A DNA stretch of 64,000 nucleotides, from the NCBI GenBank assembly GCA_934718785.1, contig CAKVAF010000008.1:1-64000 (forward strand), in the 5' to 3' direction. The stretch comes from an uncultured Campylobacter sp. GTDB lineage: Bacteria; Campylobacterota; Campylobacteria; Campylobacterales; Campylobacteraceae. The first letter of the stretch is position 1. Each line of letters opens with the position of its first letter. Under the pieces are notes generated by a model. The model did no database searches. It was given only the letters and a program-made list of their open reading frames with translations, and was not told where the DNA came from. Positions 56,383-64,000 of this stretch are shown here, one piece after another. Position numbers and translations under genes: made by a program.

Positions 56383-56859
56383 ATGCCAAGTCTCACGCTA
56401 GCACCCAATGCCTTTTTGAATGATTATGTTTTAAACGCTCAGTTTCACAAGCTTGCCGGCGTGTCTAAAAATGCCTTTAAATTTTGGAAAAAATGCTTTG
56501 TGGCAAGGTATAGTGGCTCTAGGACTATATTTTTACGCAAAGATAGCCTTCCTTTAAAATACGCGCCAAATATCTATGAATGCGATGATTTGAGCGGCTT
56601 TGTGCTGGCAAGTGCTTTTTGCTCCTTTACCACCTTAAGCCCCTCACATTTAGTCGCTAAAAACAACTCACAAGTCTATCATTTACTAGAGATTAAAGAG
56701 CTTTGTGGTGTCAAACTTGTGAATTTAAAGCGCTTTTATGATGATTTAAAACTCAGTTATGACAAATACATTTACATTGAAAAGTGCCATTTTTTCAGCC
56801 CCACACCCCTTGAAAAGCGCATAAAACTCACTTCTAGTTTATGTGTGGGTTATTATTAA
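56383..56859 (+). CDS. Hypothetical protein downstream of the HDOD gene
   Basis: 158 residues, soluble, basic and aromatic, no motif I recognise. Features: FWKKCFVARYSGSRTIFLRKD in the N-terminal half and YDKYIYIEKCHFF near the end. It starts 24 bases after the HDOD stop without a strong ribosome site (CAATG context). A gene of this size stands in the same place in C. jejuni, so it is likely real and co-transcribed. Confidence 0.6.
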   Translation: MPSLTLAPNAFLNDYVLNAQFHKLAGVSKNAFKFWKKCFVARYSGSRTIFLRKDSLPLKYAPNIYECDDLSGFVLASAFCSFTTLSPSHLVAKNNSQVYHLLEIKELCGVKLVNLKRFYDDLKLSYDKYIYIEKCHFFSPTPLEKRIKLTSSLCVGYY

Positions 56860-56878
56860 AATTTCTTTAAATCAATTT

Positions 56879-57203
56879 AAAACAGCGGCTCGGGTTTGAA
56901 ATTTCAAAAAAACTAAAAATTGTGTTATTGCAAGAAAATCCACAGGATGATTTCTATCATCGTGAGCGAGTTTCTTAAAACGGCGTGGCAATTATTTTAC
57001 CGTCATTGCAAAATTCGCGGCAATCCATAAATCATCATTGCGAGCCTTGCCTACAACGCGTGGCAATCTACAAATTTAAATTTTATTTTTACTTTCATAA
57101 AAATACAGATTGCTTCGCTGCGCTTGCAATGACTGGGCTAGTTTTGCTTTGGCAATGCACTATTTCGTTATGTATGGGAATTTAAAACTCGCGCCGCTGT
57201 TTT
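56879..57203. repeat. Composite inverted-repeat element (325 bp)
   Basis: Repeat A at the left end (56879-56894, AAAACAGCGGCTCGGG) and its reverse complement at the right end (57188-57203, exact). Between them are several B-type palindromic units: 56925-56955, 56986-57030 and 57034-57077, plus an inverted one at 57107-57135 (AGATTGCTTCGCTG...GCAATGAC). Same plan as 26022-26227 but with extra B units. It fills the gap between the hypothetical gene and the decayed SnoaL-type gene. Confidence 0.75.
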
Positions 57204-57212
57204 TTAAATTGA

Positions 57213-58031
57213 TTAAAAGCCAAATTTAGAATTTTGATTTTTAGCTTCTTTTGGGCTTAAAATAGGCTCGATGATGTCCCAGTGCTCAGCGATTTTATCA
57301 TTTTGCACGCGAAATAAATCATAGCTTGCAAGCCTTTGCTTGCCCATCTTATCCTCAATCTCGCCCACAACTAGCACGAAGTCATTTTGCGCGATGATTT
57401 TATGAATTTTTTTATACTTTGTCTTTCTCAAAGGCGAGCTCAAATAAGCCTTGAAGCCCTGCAAACCATCGCTTACAAAGGCATTGTGCTGGATATAATT
57501 TTGCGCGTTAAAATAGCTTTCAAGATTGCTGAGATTTTTCCCCATTAAAATATCTTCTACAAAGCCTTTGACAAGCTTTTTGCTCGCTTTTGTGTCCGCG
57601 TTTTTATCTAAAGTGGCGGTGCCATCAATTTGGCTTCTGCCACTTGAATTTAGGGGCATTTTAGGGGCGAGATTGTCCCAGTGCTCGACAATTTTACCCT
57701 TTTTAATGCGGAAAATATCAAAGCCCACGCCTTGATGATTGTTTTCGCTAAATTCATTATGAAGCACGACTAAATCATTCTCGCCAAAGGCTCTAACGAT
57801 CTTCATCTCGTCCTCAAAATAAGGCAAAGCCTCTAAAATCGCCTTTTGCCATCTGCGTAGTGTTGATTGTGCTGCGTGTAAGTGCTTCCTAATAAGCTTT
57901 CAACGCGGACTTTATCTTGTGCGTATAAAGCGTTTAAAAAGCTTTTTGCAAGCTCTATATTTTCATCATTTGCGCTCATTTTGCAAACCAAAATAAAGCT
58001 TAAAAATCCCAAAAAGTATGAGTTTTTTCAT
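57213..58031 (-). pseudogene. Secreted SnoaL-like (NTF2-fold) protein, frameshifted
   Basis: Conceptual lipoprotein or secreted protein of about 270 residues starting at the ATG at 58029-58031, which has an AAGGAG ribosome site. Two SnoaL-like units occur: QHNQHYADGK...FRIKKGKIVEHWDN and IQHNAFVSDGLQGFKAYL...FRVQNDKIAEHWD. Two single-base indels interrupt the 5' part: one T too many in the run in GGGATTTTTAAGC (removal restores LFGILSFILVCKMSAND), and one A missing in GGCAAAAGGCG (addition restores DGKKAILEALPYFED). The last 204 codons are open. Either a recent pseudogene or homopolymer base-calling errors. Confidence 0.72.
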
Positions 58032-58065
58032 TTTTTCTCCTTGATTAAATTCTAGCTCAAAAGGC

Positions 58066-58698
58066 TTAATACTCGCTTATAGCGGTGAGTCTTTTTTGCT
58101 TGTTGCCACCCTTAAAGATGAGATCTACTATCATCACAGCCAAATCCGCATAAGAAATTTTACTCTCGCCCTTTGAGTTTAAAATCAGCTCATCGCCGCC
58201 AAGCGTGTATTTTCCCGTTTTTGGCGCGTTAAAATCATAATCAGCTGCTGGACTTATATATGTGTAGTAAAAATCTTGCGTGCGCAAAAAGTCCAAAACT
58301 TCGGCTGTTGCTTTGGCCACGCCTAAATACTCTTTTGGAAACTCAGGCGTGTCTAAAAGGCGCGTTTTATGCTCCTTATCCACATACAATGAACCCGCCC
58401 CGCCCACGACAATAAGGCGCGTATCGCCAAGGTCTTTAAAAATCTTTGCCAAATGCTCGATATGCTTTTTATGCAAAGTTAAATTTTCCCACTCAGCAAA
58501 TGCATCGACCACTACATCATAGCCCTTTAAATCCTCCCTTGTAAGCTCGAAAATGTCCTTTTTCACGCGCTCGATATTTTTAGGCAAATTCGCACAAGTA
58601 CTGCGGATAAAGGCATTCACATGCAAATTTCTTCCCATAGCTTCTTTGACGATGCAAGAACCTGACTTGCCATTAGCGGCTAAAACGGCTATTTTCAT
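58066..58698 (-). CDS. NAD(P)-binding oxidoreductase of the atypical SDR class
   Basis: 210 residues. The Rossmann motif is VLAANGKSGSCIVKEA; VVVGGAGSLYVD and YTYISPAADYDF are typical of NAD(P)H-dependent SDR proteins of the YwnB/NmrA-like group. Divergent from an HxlR-type regulator (250 bases apart), the same gene pair as Cj1555c and the regulator RrpB in C. jejuni. The regulator probably controls it. AAGGAG ribosome site. Confidence 0.82.
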   Translation of the reverse strand: MKIAVLAANGKSGSCIVKEAMGRNLHVNAFIRSTCANLPKNIERVKKDIFELTREDLKGYDVVVDAFAEWENLTLHKKHIEHLAKIFKDLGDTRLIVVGGAGSLYVDKEHKTRLLDTPEFPKEYLGVAKATAEVLDFLRTQDFYYTYISPAADYDFNAPKTGKYTLGGDELILNSKGESKISYADLAVMIVDLIFKGGNKQKRLTAISEY

Positions 58699-58955
58699 TT
58701 TTTCTCCTTTGATTTAAATTCAAGCTAAGTTTTAAAATATGCTTTAAACTTAACTTTGATAAATATAATTTTATAAGATTTAGTTTATGAAATCAAGTAG
58801 ATATTAATTTATAATCTAGTATCTAAATTTTAACTATTATGAAAAAATAATGATTTAAATCAAATAAAATTTTTTAAAATTTGATTTTATTTTAAAGATA
58901 AATTCAGTAAAAAATTCTATAATTTGCAAAATTTATCCCTGCTAGGAGTTTGAAA

Positions 58956-59297
58956 ATGAATGCTTATTATTCGCCTTGTCCTGTGGAAACGACTTTGAAT
59001 TTAATCGGCAACAAATGGAAACTGCTGATTATCAGCAAGCTACTTGAAGGCACGAAGCGCTTTGGCGAGCTTAAAAAAGAACTGGGCGCGACCAAAAATC
59101 AAAGCATTTCTCAAAATGTCTTAACGCAAAACCTGCGCGAGCTTGAAAACGCCAAAATCATCAAGCGCAAGGTTTATGCTGAAGTGCCACCACGCGTGGA
59201 GTATTCGCTTACTTCGCTAGGGCTTAGCCTTGAGAGCATTTTAACAAGCCTTGAAACTTGGGGCGAGAATTACCAAAAAAACTGCAAAATTAAATGA
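58956..59297 (+). CDS. HxlR/MarR-type redox regulator (RrpB-like)
   Basis: 113 residues from the ATG at 58956 (AGGAG at 58944-58948). The HxlR winged helix begins CPVETTLNLIGNKWKLLIISKLLEG and continues RFGELKKEL...ISQNVLTQNLRELENAKIIKRKVY. The Cys at position 8 is in the place of the redox-sensing Cys of QorR/HypR-type HxlR proteins. Related to RrpA/RrpB of C. jejuni, which respond to oxidative and aerobic stress. Divergent from the NAD(P)-binding protein gene. Confidence 0.85.
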   Translation: MNAYYSPCPVETTLNLIGNKWKLLIISKLLEGTKRFGELKKELGATKNQSISQNVLTQNLRELENAKIIKRKVYAEVPPRVEYSLTSLGLSLESILTSLETWGENYQKNCKIK

Positions 59298-59786
59298 AAT
59301 TTTAATTTCAAAATTTAGATTAATTATTTAGATTTAAGTTTAATTTTTTAAAACCGCTACCAATGATGCGGCGATTCATAATTTGATTTTAATAAGAAGT
59401 TATGGATTGCTTTGTCTCTTCGCTTCTTGCGATGACAAAGCTAACCCAGTCATTGCGAGAAAATCCGCAGGATTTTCGTGGCAATCCATTCTTTTGTATT
59501 AGAAAAAATTTAAATTTGTAAAATAAACTATGGATTGCTTCAGCCTAAAGGCTTCGCAATGACGGATATTAAATTTTCTCTTAAAATAAAGTATAGATTG
59601 TTTCGCGTTTTTCAAAGCCCAGCAATGACTTCGCCTAGTTAAATTCTAACTCGCGCCGCTGTTTTGGAAATTCTTCTAAATTTAAAACTTTAAATCGATT
59701 GTAAATTATTAAAAAAATATTAAAAATTTAAGAAAGTTTTAAATACAAATAAGATAAAATTATTGATTTTATATGAAAGAAGTGTA
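59298..59786. other. Repeat-filled intergenic region
   Basis: 489 bases between the HxlR regulator and the MFS carrier. Two thirds is a composite repeat element (59349-59665, listed separately). The last 120 bases before the MFS gene are AT-rich without an obvious promoter. Confidence 0.65.
59349..59665. repeat. Composite repeat element (about 316 bp)
   Basis: Left end is an A2-type end (AAAACCGCTACC at about 59349), right end is repeat A reversed (59650-59665, exact). Between lie B-type units: 59402-59440, 59450-59490 (CATTGCGAGAAAATCCGCAG...GTGGCAATCC), 59529-59563 (35 bp, inverted match to 26050-26084 with two differences) and a diverged one at 59590-59630. Confidence 0.72.
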
Positions 59787-61199
59787 ATGCAAACTAAAAC
59801 TTTAGGCAAAAAAGAAGTCAAAATACTCGGTTTGTCTTCGCTTGGCGGGACTTTGGAATTTTATGATTTTATCATTTTTGTCTTTTTTGCCAGTATTATT
59901 TCGCAGCATTTTTTCCCTGCGGATTTGAGCGAGACTTGGAAGACGATTAATACTTATGGAGTCTTTGCGGCAGGGTATTTGGCGCGTCCTTTGGGCGGGG
60001 TTGTGATGGCGCATTTTGGCGATAAATTTGGGCGTAAAAATATGTTTATGCTCAGCATTTTACTCATGGTAATACCGACTTTCTCGCTTGCTGTGATGCC
60101 GACTTTTGAGACTATTGGCTATGCGGCGCCTATATTTTTGATTCTCGTTCGCATTTGTCAGGGCATTGCTGTGGGCGGTGAGCTACCGGGAGCTTGGGTT
60201 TTCGTGCATGAGCACGCGCCAAAGGGACAGAAAAACACTTATCTAGGCTTTTTAACCGCTTCTGTTGTCGGTGGTATCATGCTTGGCTCGCTTGTGTATT
60301 TACTTACTTACACACTTTTTGATAGTAAAGAAGTCGCAGACTGGGGCTGGCGTGTGCCTTTTGCGCTGGGTGGGGTGTTTGGCATTATTTCGGTATATTT
60401 GCGTCGATTCCTTGAGGAAACGCCTGTGTTTCAGCAGATGAAAAGCGATAATGCCTTGGCGAAATTTCCGCTTAAAGAAGTGCTTAAAAACTCGAAATTT
60501 GGCATTGTCGTGTCGATGCTCATCACTTGGGTGCTTACTTGTTGTATTGTGATTTTTATCCTGCTTATTCCAAATTTTACAAGCGCGATGCCGCAATTTG
60601 CTTTCTCGCCTTTTGAAAAGACTTATTTTCAAATTCTAGGGCTTGTGTCTTTGGTGAGCTCGATCATTTTGGTGGGCGTTTTGAGTGATAAACTCGCGCC
60701 ACATAAGGTTTGTATCGTCTTTGCTATCGGCTTTGGCTTGTTTAGCTTTTTGTTTTTTAAGGAATTCACTTCGCCTGAAGCAAGCATCGTAAATCTTGTA
60801 TCACTTTATTTTCTCACTTGCTTTTGCGCGGGCATTATGATATTTTGCCCGATTTTTATGAGCGATGTTTTCAAGCCGCATATTCGTTTTAGTGGAATTT
60901 CTTTTGCTTACAATATCGCTTATGCGATTGCAGGTGGCTTTACACCACAACTTGCTGCGTATTTTAATGCCGAGACTTTGAAAAATTCAGTCCTTTATGT
61001 GTGTGCAGAATCTAGCGAGCTAGCAAAATGCTTCAAGGGCTATAAACAGCCTGAAAATCTCAATGAAATCGCACGTTCTAGCTTTGAGGTCTTTGTGAGT
61101 AATTATGGCTTAAGCATCTATGTGCTTGTCATCGCCCTTGTCGCCTTTATCTCAGCACTTTTGATGAGCATGGTTTATAATAACACAAAAACGGTGTAG
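59787..61199 (+). CDS. MFS metabolite:proton symporter (ProP/KgtP family)
   Basis: 470 residues from the ATG at 59787 (QTKTLGKKEVKIL follows). Twelve hydrophobic segments. Family markers: SSLGGTLEFYDFIIFVFFA, GYLARPLGGVVMAHFGDKFGRKN (motif A), and ICQGIAVGGELPGAWVFVHEHAP. Members import organic acids, betaine or shikimate with protons; substrate here unknown. Ribosome site is weak (GAAAGAAG). Acquired-region look: repeats upstream and a decayed gene downstream. Confidence 0.87.
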   Translation: MQTKTLGKKEVKILGLSSLGGTLEFYDFIIFVFFASIISQHFFPADLSETWKTINTYGVFAAGYLARPLGGVVMAHFGDKFGRKNMFMLSILLMVIPTFSLAVMPTFETIGYAAPIFLILVRICQGIAVGGELPGAWVFVHEHAPKGQKNTYLGFLTASVVGGIMLGSLVYLLTYTLFDSKEVADWGWRVPFALGGVFGIISVYLRRFLEETPVFQQMKSDNALAKFPLKEVLKNSKFGIVVSMLITWVLTCCIVIFILLIPNFTSAMPQFAFSPFEKTYFQILGLVSLVSSIILVGVLSDKLAPHKVCIVFAIGFGLFSFLFFKEFTSPEASIVNLVSLYFLTCFCAGIMIFCPIFMSDVFKPHIRFSGISFAYNIAYAIAGGFTPQLAAYFNAETLKNSVLYVCAESSELAKCFKGYKQPENLNEIARSSFEVFVSNYGLSIYVLVIALVAFISALLMSMVYNNTKTV

Positions 61200-61372
61200 A
61201 GCAAGATATTTGCTTGCTGAGTGGATTTTTGTATCAGGTAATAATAGATTTGTATTTTCGAGCTAAATTTTTAAATTCTATTTAGAGTGTGAATTTCAAT
61301 TAATAAATTTTTAAAAGCTATTATTTTTTTAATTTGCTTTAAAATTGTAAGAAAAATAGCGTTGTTTTAAAT

Positions 61373-61742
61373 TTATTTAGGGTTTGAAAGTTCGGCAATT
61401 TGGGCGTAGAGCTTGATGATTTGAGACATAATTTGACTTGCTTGTGCGTTGAACTGAGCTTTAAGCTCGAGACTTTGAGCGGTGCTTTGCCATTTTATTG
61501 ATTTGTGCGAGTTAATTTTCAAGCTGTTTGATTTGCTTTAAAAGTAGCTCGATAGTTTGTTGTTGTATCTTTGCAAGAGCATTTGAGCTTGTGCTTTTTT
61601 CATCTTCGCCTTTTAAGTTTTGATTGAGTTCTCTTAACGCTTGCGTTGTTTGTTCGCTTTTAGCTGGATAAGCTGAAGAATCTTGCGTTTTATTTAAATT
61701 TTCTGTCGGTGAAAATGAAAAATTAGCACTTGAAATTTGCAT
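61373..61742 (-). pseudogene. Decayed small coiled-coil protein gene
   Basis: An open frame of 76 codons from 61742 (MQISSANFSFSPTEN, ending KQIKQLEN then TAA) is followed in another frame by WQSTAQSLELKAQFNAQ, SQIMSQIIKLYAQIAELSNPK and a stop at 61373. The two parts join sensibly if the TAA were CAA (QLAQINK) and one A were removed from the AAAA run after it. The whole would be a Gln/Ser-rich helical protein of about 120 residues. The first part alone may still be made. No family recognised. Confidence 0.45.
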
Positions 61743-61929
61743 TTTAACTCCTTGCTTGAATTTATATCGACATTTTTTTAAAAAAATTAACTTTTAAATA
61801 TAAAAATTAAAATTTATTTGCATGTTTAAAAGCTTTGAAATGACAATTTTGATAATGATAAATTTAAGTGTTTGAAGCTTGAAAAGATTGTTAAAACTTT
61901 GAAAATTATCTTAGAAAGAGAAATTAAAA

Positions 61930-62015
61930 TGGTGCGGTTAGCGAGATTTGAACTCGCACACGCGATGCGCACTACCCCCTCAAGATAGCGTGTCTACCAA
62001 TTCCACCATAACCGC
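61930..62015 (-). tRNA. tRNA-Leu(GAG)
   Basis: 86 nt on the minus strand. 5' GCGGTTA pairs with TAACCGC, discriminator A, CCA encoded. The T arm is GCGAGTTCAAATCTCGC and the D region is TGGAATTGGTAGACA. The anticodon loop TTGAGGG in the stem CTATC/GGTAG gives anticodon GAG. The long variable arm (TGCGCATCGCGTGTG region) is typical of class II tRNA-Leu. Confidence 0.95.
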
Positions 62016-62024
62016 AAGAGTTTT

Positions 62025-62047
62025 AAAGCCCCAAATTTAGGGGCTTA
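62025..62047 (-). terminator. Terminator of atpE
   Basis: AAGCCCC / GGGGCTT stem (7 bp, 7-nt loop) just after the atpE stop on the minus strand, followed by TTTAAAAC and then the tRNA gene. Confidence 0.75.
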
Positions 62048-62054
62048 ATCAATT

Positions 62055-62405
62055 TTACGCTGCTGCAGCAAAAGCAATGAATGGATTTGCATAAAGTGCG
62101 ATAAGGGCGATAACAAGAGCGTAGATAACTTGCGCTTCGATCATCGCAAGAGCGATAAACATCGTTGTCATCAGCTTGCCGCCAAGTCCTGGGTTTCTAG
62201 CAGTTCCTGCAATCGTCGCTGCTGCAGTATGTCCCATACCAATAGCACCGCCAAGTGCTGCCACGCCTAAGCCCACGCCTGCTGCAAGCACGGAAAAGGC
62301 TTTAATCCACACATTGATAGCTTCTTGCTCGATCACAGCACTTGCTGCTGGAGCTGCAAAAGCCACACCACTCAAGGCTAACGCCAATAAAATAAACTTT
62401 TTCAT
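62055..62405 (-). CDS. atpE: F0F1 ATP synthase subunit c
   Basis: 116 residues from the ATG at 62405 (AAAGGATATTTTATG); an upstream in-frame start eight codons earlier lies in the structured leader and is unlikely. A cleavable-looking N-terminal hydrophobic stretch (MKKFILLALALSGVAFA) precedes the two-helix hairpin. The polar loop is ARNPGL and the proton-carrying Glu is in ALAMIEAQVIYALV. Encoded apart from other ATP synthase genes, as is usual in Campylobacter. Confidence 0.95.
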   Translation of the reverse strand: MKKFILLALALSGVAFAAPAASAVIEQEAINVWIKAFSVLAAGVGLGVAALGGAIGMGHTAAATIAGTARNPGLGGKLMTTMFIALAMIEAQVIYALVIALIALYANPFIAFAAAA

Positions 62406-62472
62406 AAAATATCCTTTCTTTCTAGCCACCCGTTCGGCTTGCGTGTCCCTACTTGTGATGAGCTAAAGTGTA

Positions 62473-62478
62473 ATTATA
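62473..62478 (-). promoter_or_regulatory. Probable -10 box for atpE
   Basis: TATAAT on the minus strand in AATGCTATAATTAC, about 68 bases before the atpE ATG. The leader between is unusually GC-rich for this genome and can fold (AGCC / GGCT around GAACGGGT, about 62418-62433). Confidence 0.7.
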
Positions 62479-62565
62479 GCATTTTTTGCTTTATTTTTGT
62501 TGAAAATTCCTTGATAAATTTGCTAAAATTTATATCAATCAATGAATTTCAAAACAAGGATAGAG

Positions 62566-62955
62566 ATGAAAATTCGCGTATATTACGAAGACACCGATGT
62601 TGGCGGAGTTGTTTATCATAGCAATTATTTAAATTTTTGCGAAAGAGCTAGGAGTGAGCTTTTTTTCGAGCGTTTGCCTGAGATTTTTGACGCTCGCATG
62701 GGGCATTTTTTGCTTGTGAAAGCAGAATGCGAGTTTAAAAAAAGTGCCAAGATTGGCGATATTTTAGAAATTAAAAGCACACTTTTAGAGCTTAAAAAGG
62801 CTTCTGTAAGGCTCAAGCAAGAAATTTTTAAAAATGAAACGCTGATTTTTAGGGCTATTTTCACGCTTGCTTTTGTCAAAAGTGGCAAGGCAAGTGCGAT
62901 GAGTGAGAAAATCAGCACCGCATTTAAAGAACTTTTTACCAAGGATGAATCTTAA
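62566..62955 (+). CDS. ybgC: YbgC-type acyl-CoA thioesterase
   Basis: 129 residues from the ATG at 62566 (AAGGA upstream). Hotdog-fold 4-hydroxybenzoyl-CoA thioesterase family: RVYYEDTDVGGVVYHSNYLNFCERAR holds the catalytic Asp and the family motif. Relatives hydrolyse short-chain or phospholipid-derived acyl-CoA/ACP and are linked to the Tol-Pal system in other proteobacteria; no tol genes are near. Divergent from atpE. Confidence 0.9.
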   Translation: MKIRVYYEDTDVGGVVYHSNYLNFCERARSELFFERLPEIFDARMGHFLLVKAECEFKKSAKIGDILEIKSTLLELKKASVRLKQEIFKNETLIFRAIFTLAFVKSGKASAMSEKISTAFKELFTKDES

Positions 62956-63333
62956 ATCAAGCCTGCTTTAAAACCGCTACTTGATTTAAATTTAAATTTA
63001 TAAATCACAAAACAGCGGCACGAGATTTCAATTTAAAAATAAATTATAGATTGTTTTGTCAGTAAAATCGGCTCTTAATGATGAAGTGTAGAGTTTAGCT
63101 CAATGTATTGCATTTTTTGTCATTGCGAGCGCTAGCAAAGTAATTCATAAATATTTTGTAAATTTTTTTTAGATTGGCACGAATTTGCTTTTACAAATTC
63201 TTACAATGACTTGAGCTAGGTTTGGTCTATGTCTTTTTTTTGCAATGACTCGAGCTAAAGACTATCACGCAAGGATAAGCTGCATTGTAGTGGTAAATTG
63301 TAGTTTATAAATTTATGAATAATCAATAAAATT
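62956..63333. repeat. Intergenic region with repeats A2, A and B
   Basis: 378 bases with no gene. A2-like AAAACCGCTACT at 62970-62987, repeat A at 63009-63024 (AAAACAGCGGCACGAG), then B-type units: diverged at 63045-63080, clear at 63117-63150 (TTGTCATTGCGAGCGCTAGC) and inverted at 63170-63212 (GATTGGCACGAATTTGC...ACAATGAC). No closing reversed A copy is seen. It borders the glycosyltransferase gene. Confidence 0.7.
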
Positions 63334-64000
63334 TCAAGGCTTTTGCACACCTTGCCAATTAAAATTATTGTAAATTTCTAGGATTTTCTTTTCATCTAGC
63401 ATTTTAGGATCGATTCTAGTGCCAACGAGAGGGCTTTTCTTCATTTCATCAATGGTAATAATGTTTGAGCTTTTAAGAAACTCTTCTATAAGAGCTCTTC
63501 TTGAATTTTTTACAAGGAGAAAATGCCAATTATTAAGCTCGGTATGAAAGAACCTGTGTGTTTGATTGCTGTATTTAAGCCCTTCATAGTAGCCACCATC
63601 TGCTGTTCTTGTTTCAATCGTTTTGATATTTTTATTAAAAATAAGCCAATGATCCATTCCTAATGCTAAATAATCAATGTTATTTAAGGTATCTTTTACT
63701 TTAAATGTATAAATTTGCTGATTTTTGATGATAAAATTTATTCTTGAGACAAAGACCACATCACAAGGCTTTCTAGCCAAATAAAAACTCTTAAAAAGCT
63801 TTGCTCCGTCATATACATGATCGACATCGATTTTAATGAACCATTCATTTTTAGGGATAAAACTAAGCACGAAATCATAGTATTTATAAAGCTTGTTTTC
63901 TTCGCTCTGTGGGTTTTGAATTTGCACTTCGTAGGGGTATTTTACAGGGATAAAGCTAGGATATTGCTTGCAAAATTCTAAAATAATCTCTTCGCTGCCA
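63334..64000 (-). CDS. cgtA: CgtA-like beta-1,4-N-acetylgalactosaminyltransferase (5' end outside window)
   Basis: The minus-strand frame is open to the window edge (64000), so only the C-terminal 221 residues are visible. They read [25 protein letters not shown]... and [24 protein letters not shown], closely matching, from memory, the CgtA GalNAc transferase of the C. jejuni LOS locus. That enzyme adds GalNAc to sialylated galactose in ganglioside-like outer cores. The DVD in IDVDHVYD would bind the metal and nucleotide sugar. The C-terminal third (after [13 protein letters not shown]) differs more, so acceptor or donor specificity may differ. It marks the edge of an LOS or capsule locus. 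Confidence 0.8.
   Translation of the reverse strand, partial: GSEEIILEFCKQYPSFIPVKYPYEVQIQNPQSEENKLYKYYDFVLSFIPKNEWFIKIDVDHVYDGAKLFKSFYLARKPCDVVFVSRINFIIKNQQIYTFKVKDTLNNIDYLALGMDHWLIFNKNIKTIETRTADGGYYEGLKYSNQTHRFFHTELNNWHFLLVKNSRRALIEEFLKSSNIITIDEMKKSPLVGTRIDPKMLDEKKILEIYNNFNWQGVQKP

Noticed and set aside
56925..57135. Regularly recurring palindromic units considered as a CRISPR array.
   Set aside because: Units are diverged, in both orientations and unevenly spaced, with no unique spacers of constant length and no cas genes nearby.

Overview
The window is AT-rich, densely coded DNA from a member of the Campylobacterota, almost certainly a Campylobacter. The evidence is gene content and local gene order that match what I know of C. 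jejuni: secD-secF-leuS-lptE-folC-pgp3-ccmA-mfd; gmhA-hldE-hldD-gmhB-cytochrome c553; ftsE-ftsX-envC-like-pyrH-rpoZ-spoT-tyrS-amiA-mnmC; hup-cysM; pgp2-alr. Homopolymeric G tracts, short extended TATAAT -10 boxes without clear -35 boxes and pseudaminic acid genes agree. The order of the blocks is not that of C. jejuni, so this is a different species; I do not name it.

Layout. 0-13 kb: one long plus-strand run (protein export, LeuRS, LPS assembly, folate, cell shape, transcription-coupled repair, base excision). 13-16.6 kb: minus-strand ADP-heptose pathway. 17-22 kb: a sugar-modification cassette in which pseF is separated from pseG and pseH by two paralogous methyltransferases and a WbqC-like protein, ending in a formyltransferase; two poly-G tracts lie in it. 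22-29 kb: scattered stress and envelope genes, psd, a cytoplasmic CZB chemoreceptor and a sigma54-driven flagellar-type gene, separated by repeat-filled gaps. 29-32 kb: an MBOAT/SGNH O-acylation pair whose MBOAT gene is broken by a G tract and two further indels. 32-46 kb: a drug exporter, then the FtsEX/EnvC-like/AmiA division hydrolase set interleaved with housekeeping genes. 46-56 kb: HU, cysteine synthase, peptidoglycan carboxypeptidase Pgp2, alanine racemase, tRNA thiolation, IspG, HDOD protein. 56-63 kb: repeat-rich accessory region with two decayed genes, a redox regulator pair, an MFS carrier, tRNA-Leu and atpE. The right edge cuts a CgtA-like GalNAc transferase, i.e. the edge of a lipooligosaccharide locus.

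How genes work together. Helical shape and wall remodelling are strongly represented (Pgp3, CcmA, Pgp2, AmiA, FtsEX, EnvC-like, Alr, MBOAT/SGNH). Surface glycans form the second theme (heptose, pseudaminic acid plus decorations, CgtA), with phase variation at three G/C tracts.

The most unusual signal is a dispersed repeat family. A 16-bp core (AAAACAGCGGCGCGAG) occurs in many intergenic regions, sometimes as inverted pairs around a second palindromic repeat (CATTGCGAG...GCAATCC type), forming MITE-like elements of about 200-325 bp. The same 16-bp core also lies in frame inside coding sequence, in extra segments of Psd, Mfd and the MBOAT protein, with a probable remnant in Alr. Several housekeeping enzymes (LeuS, Mfd, PseF, AmiA, Psd, Alr) also carry Asn/Ser/Lys-rich insertions. 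This resembles the in-frame palindromic elements known from Rickettsia and is the best candidate here for something undescribed.
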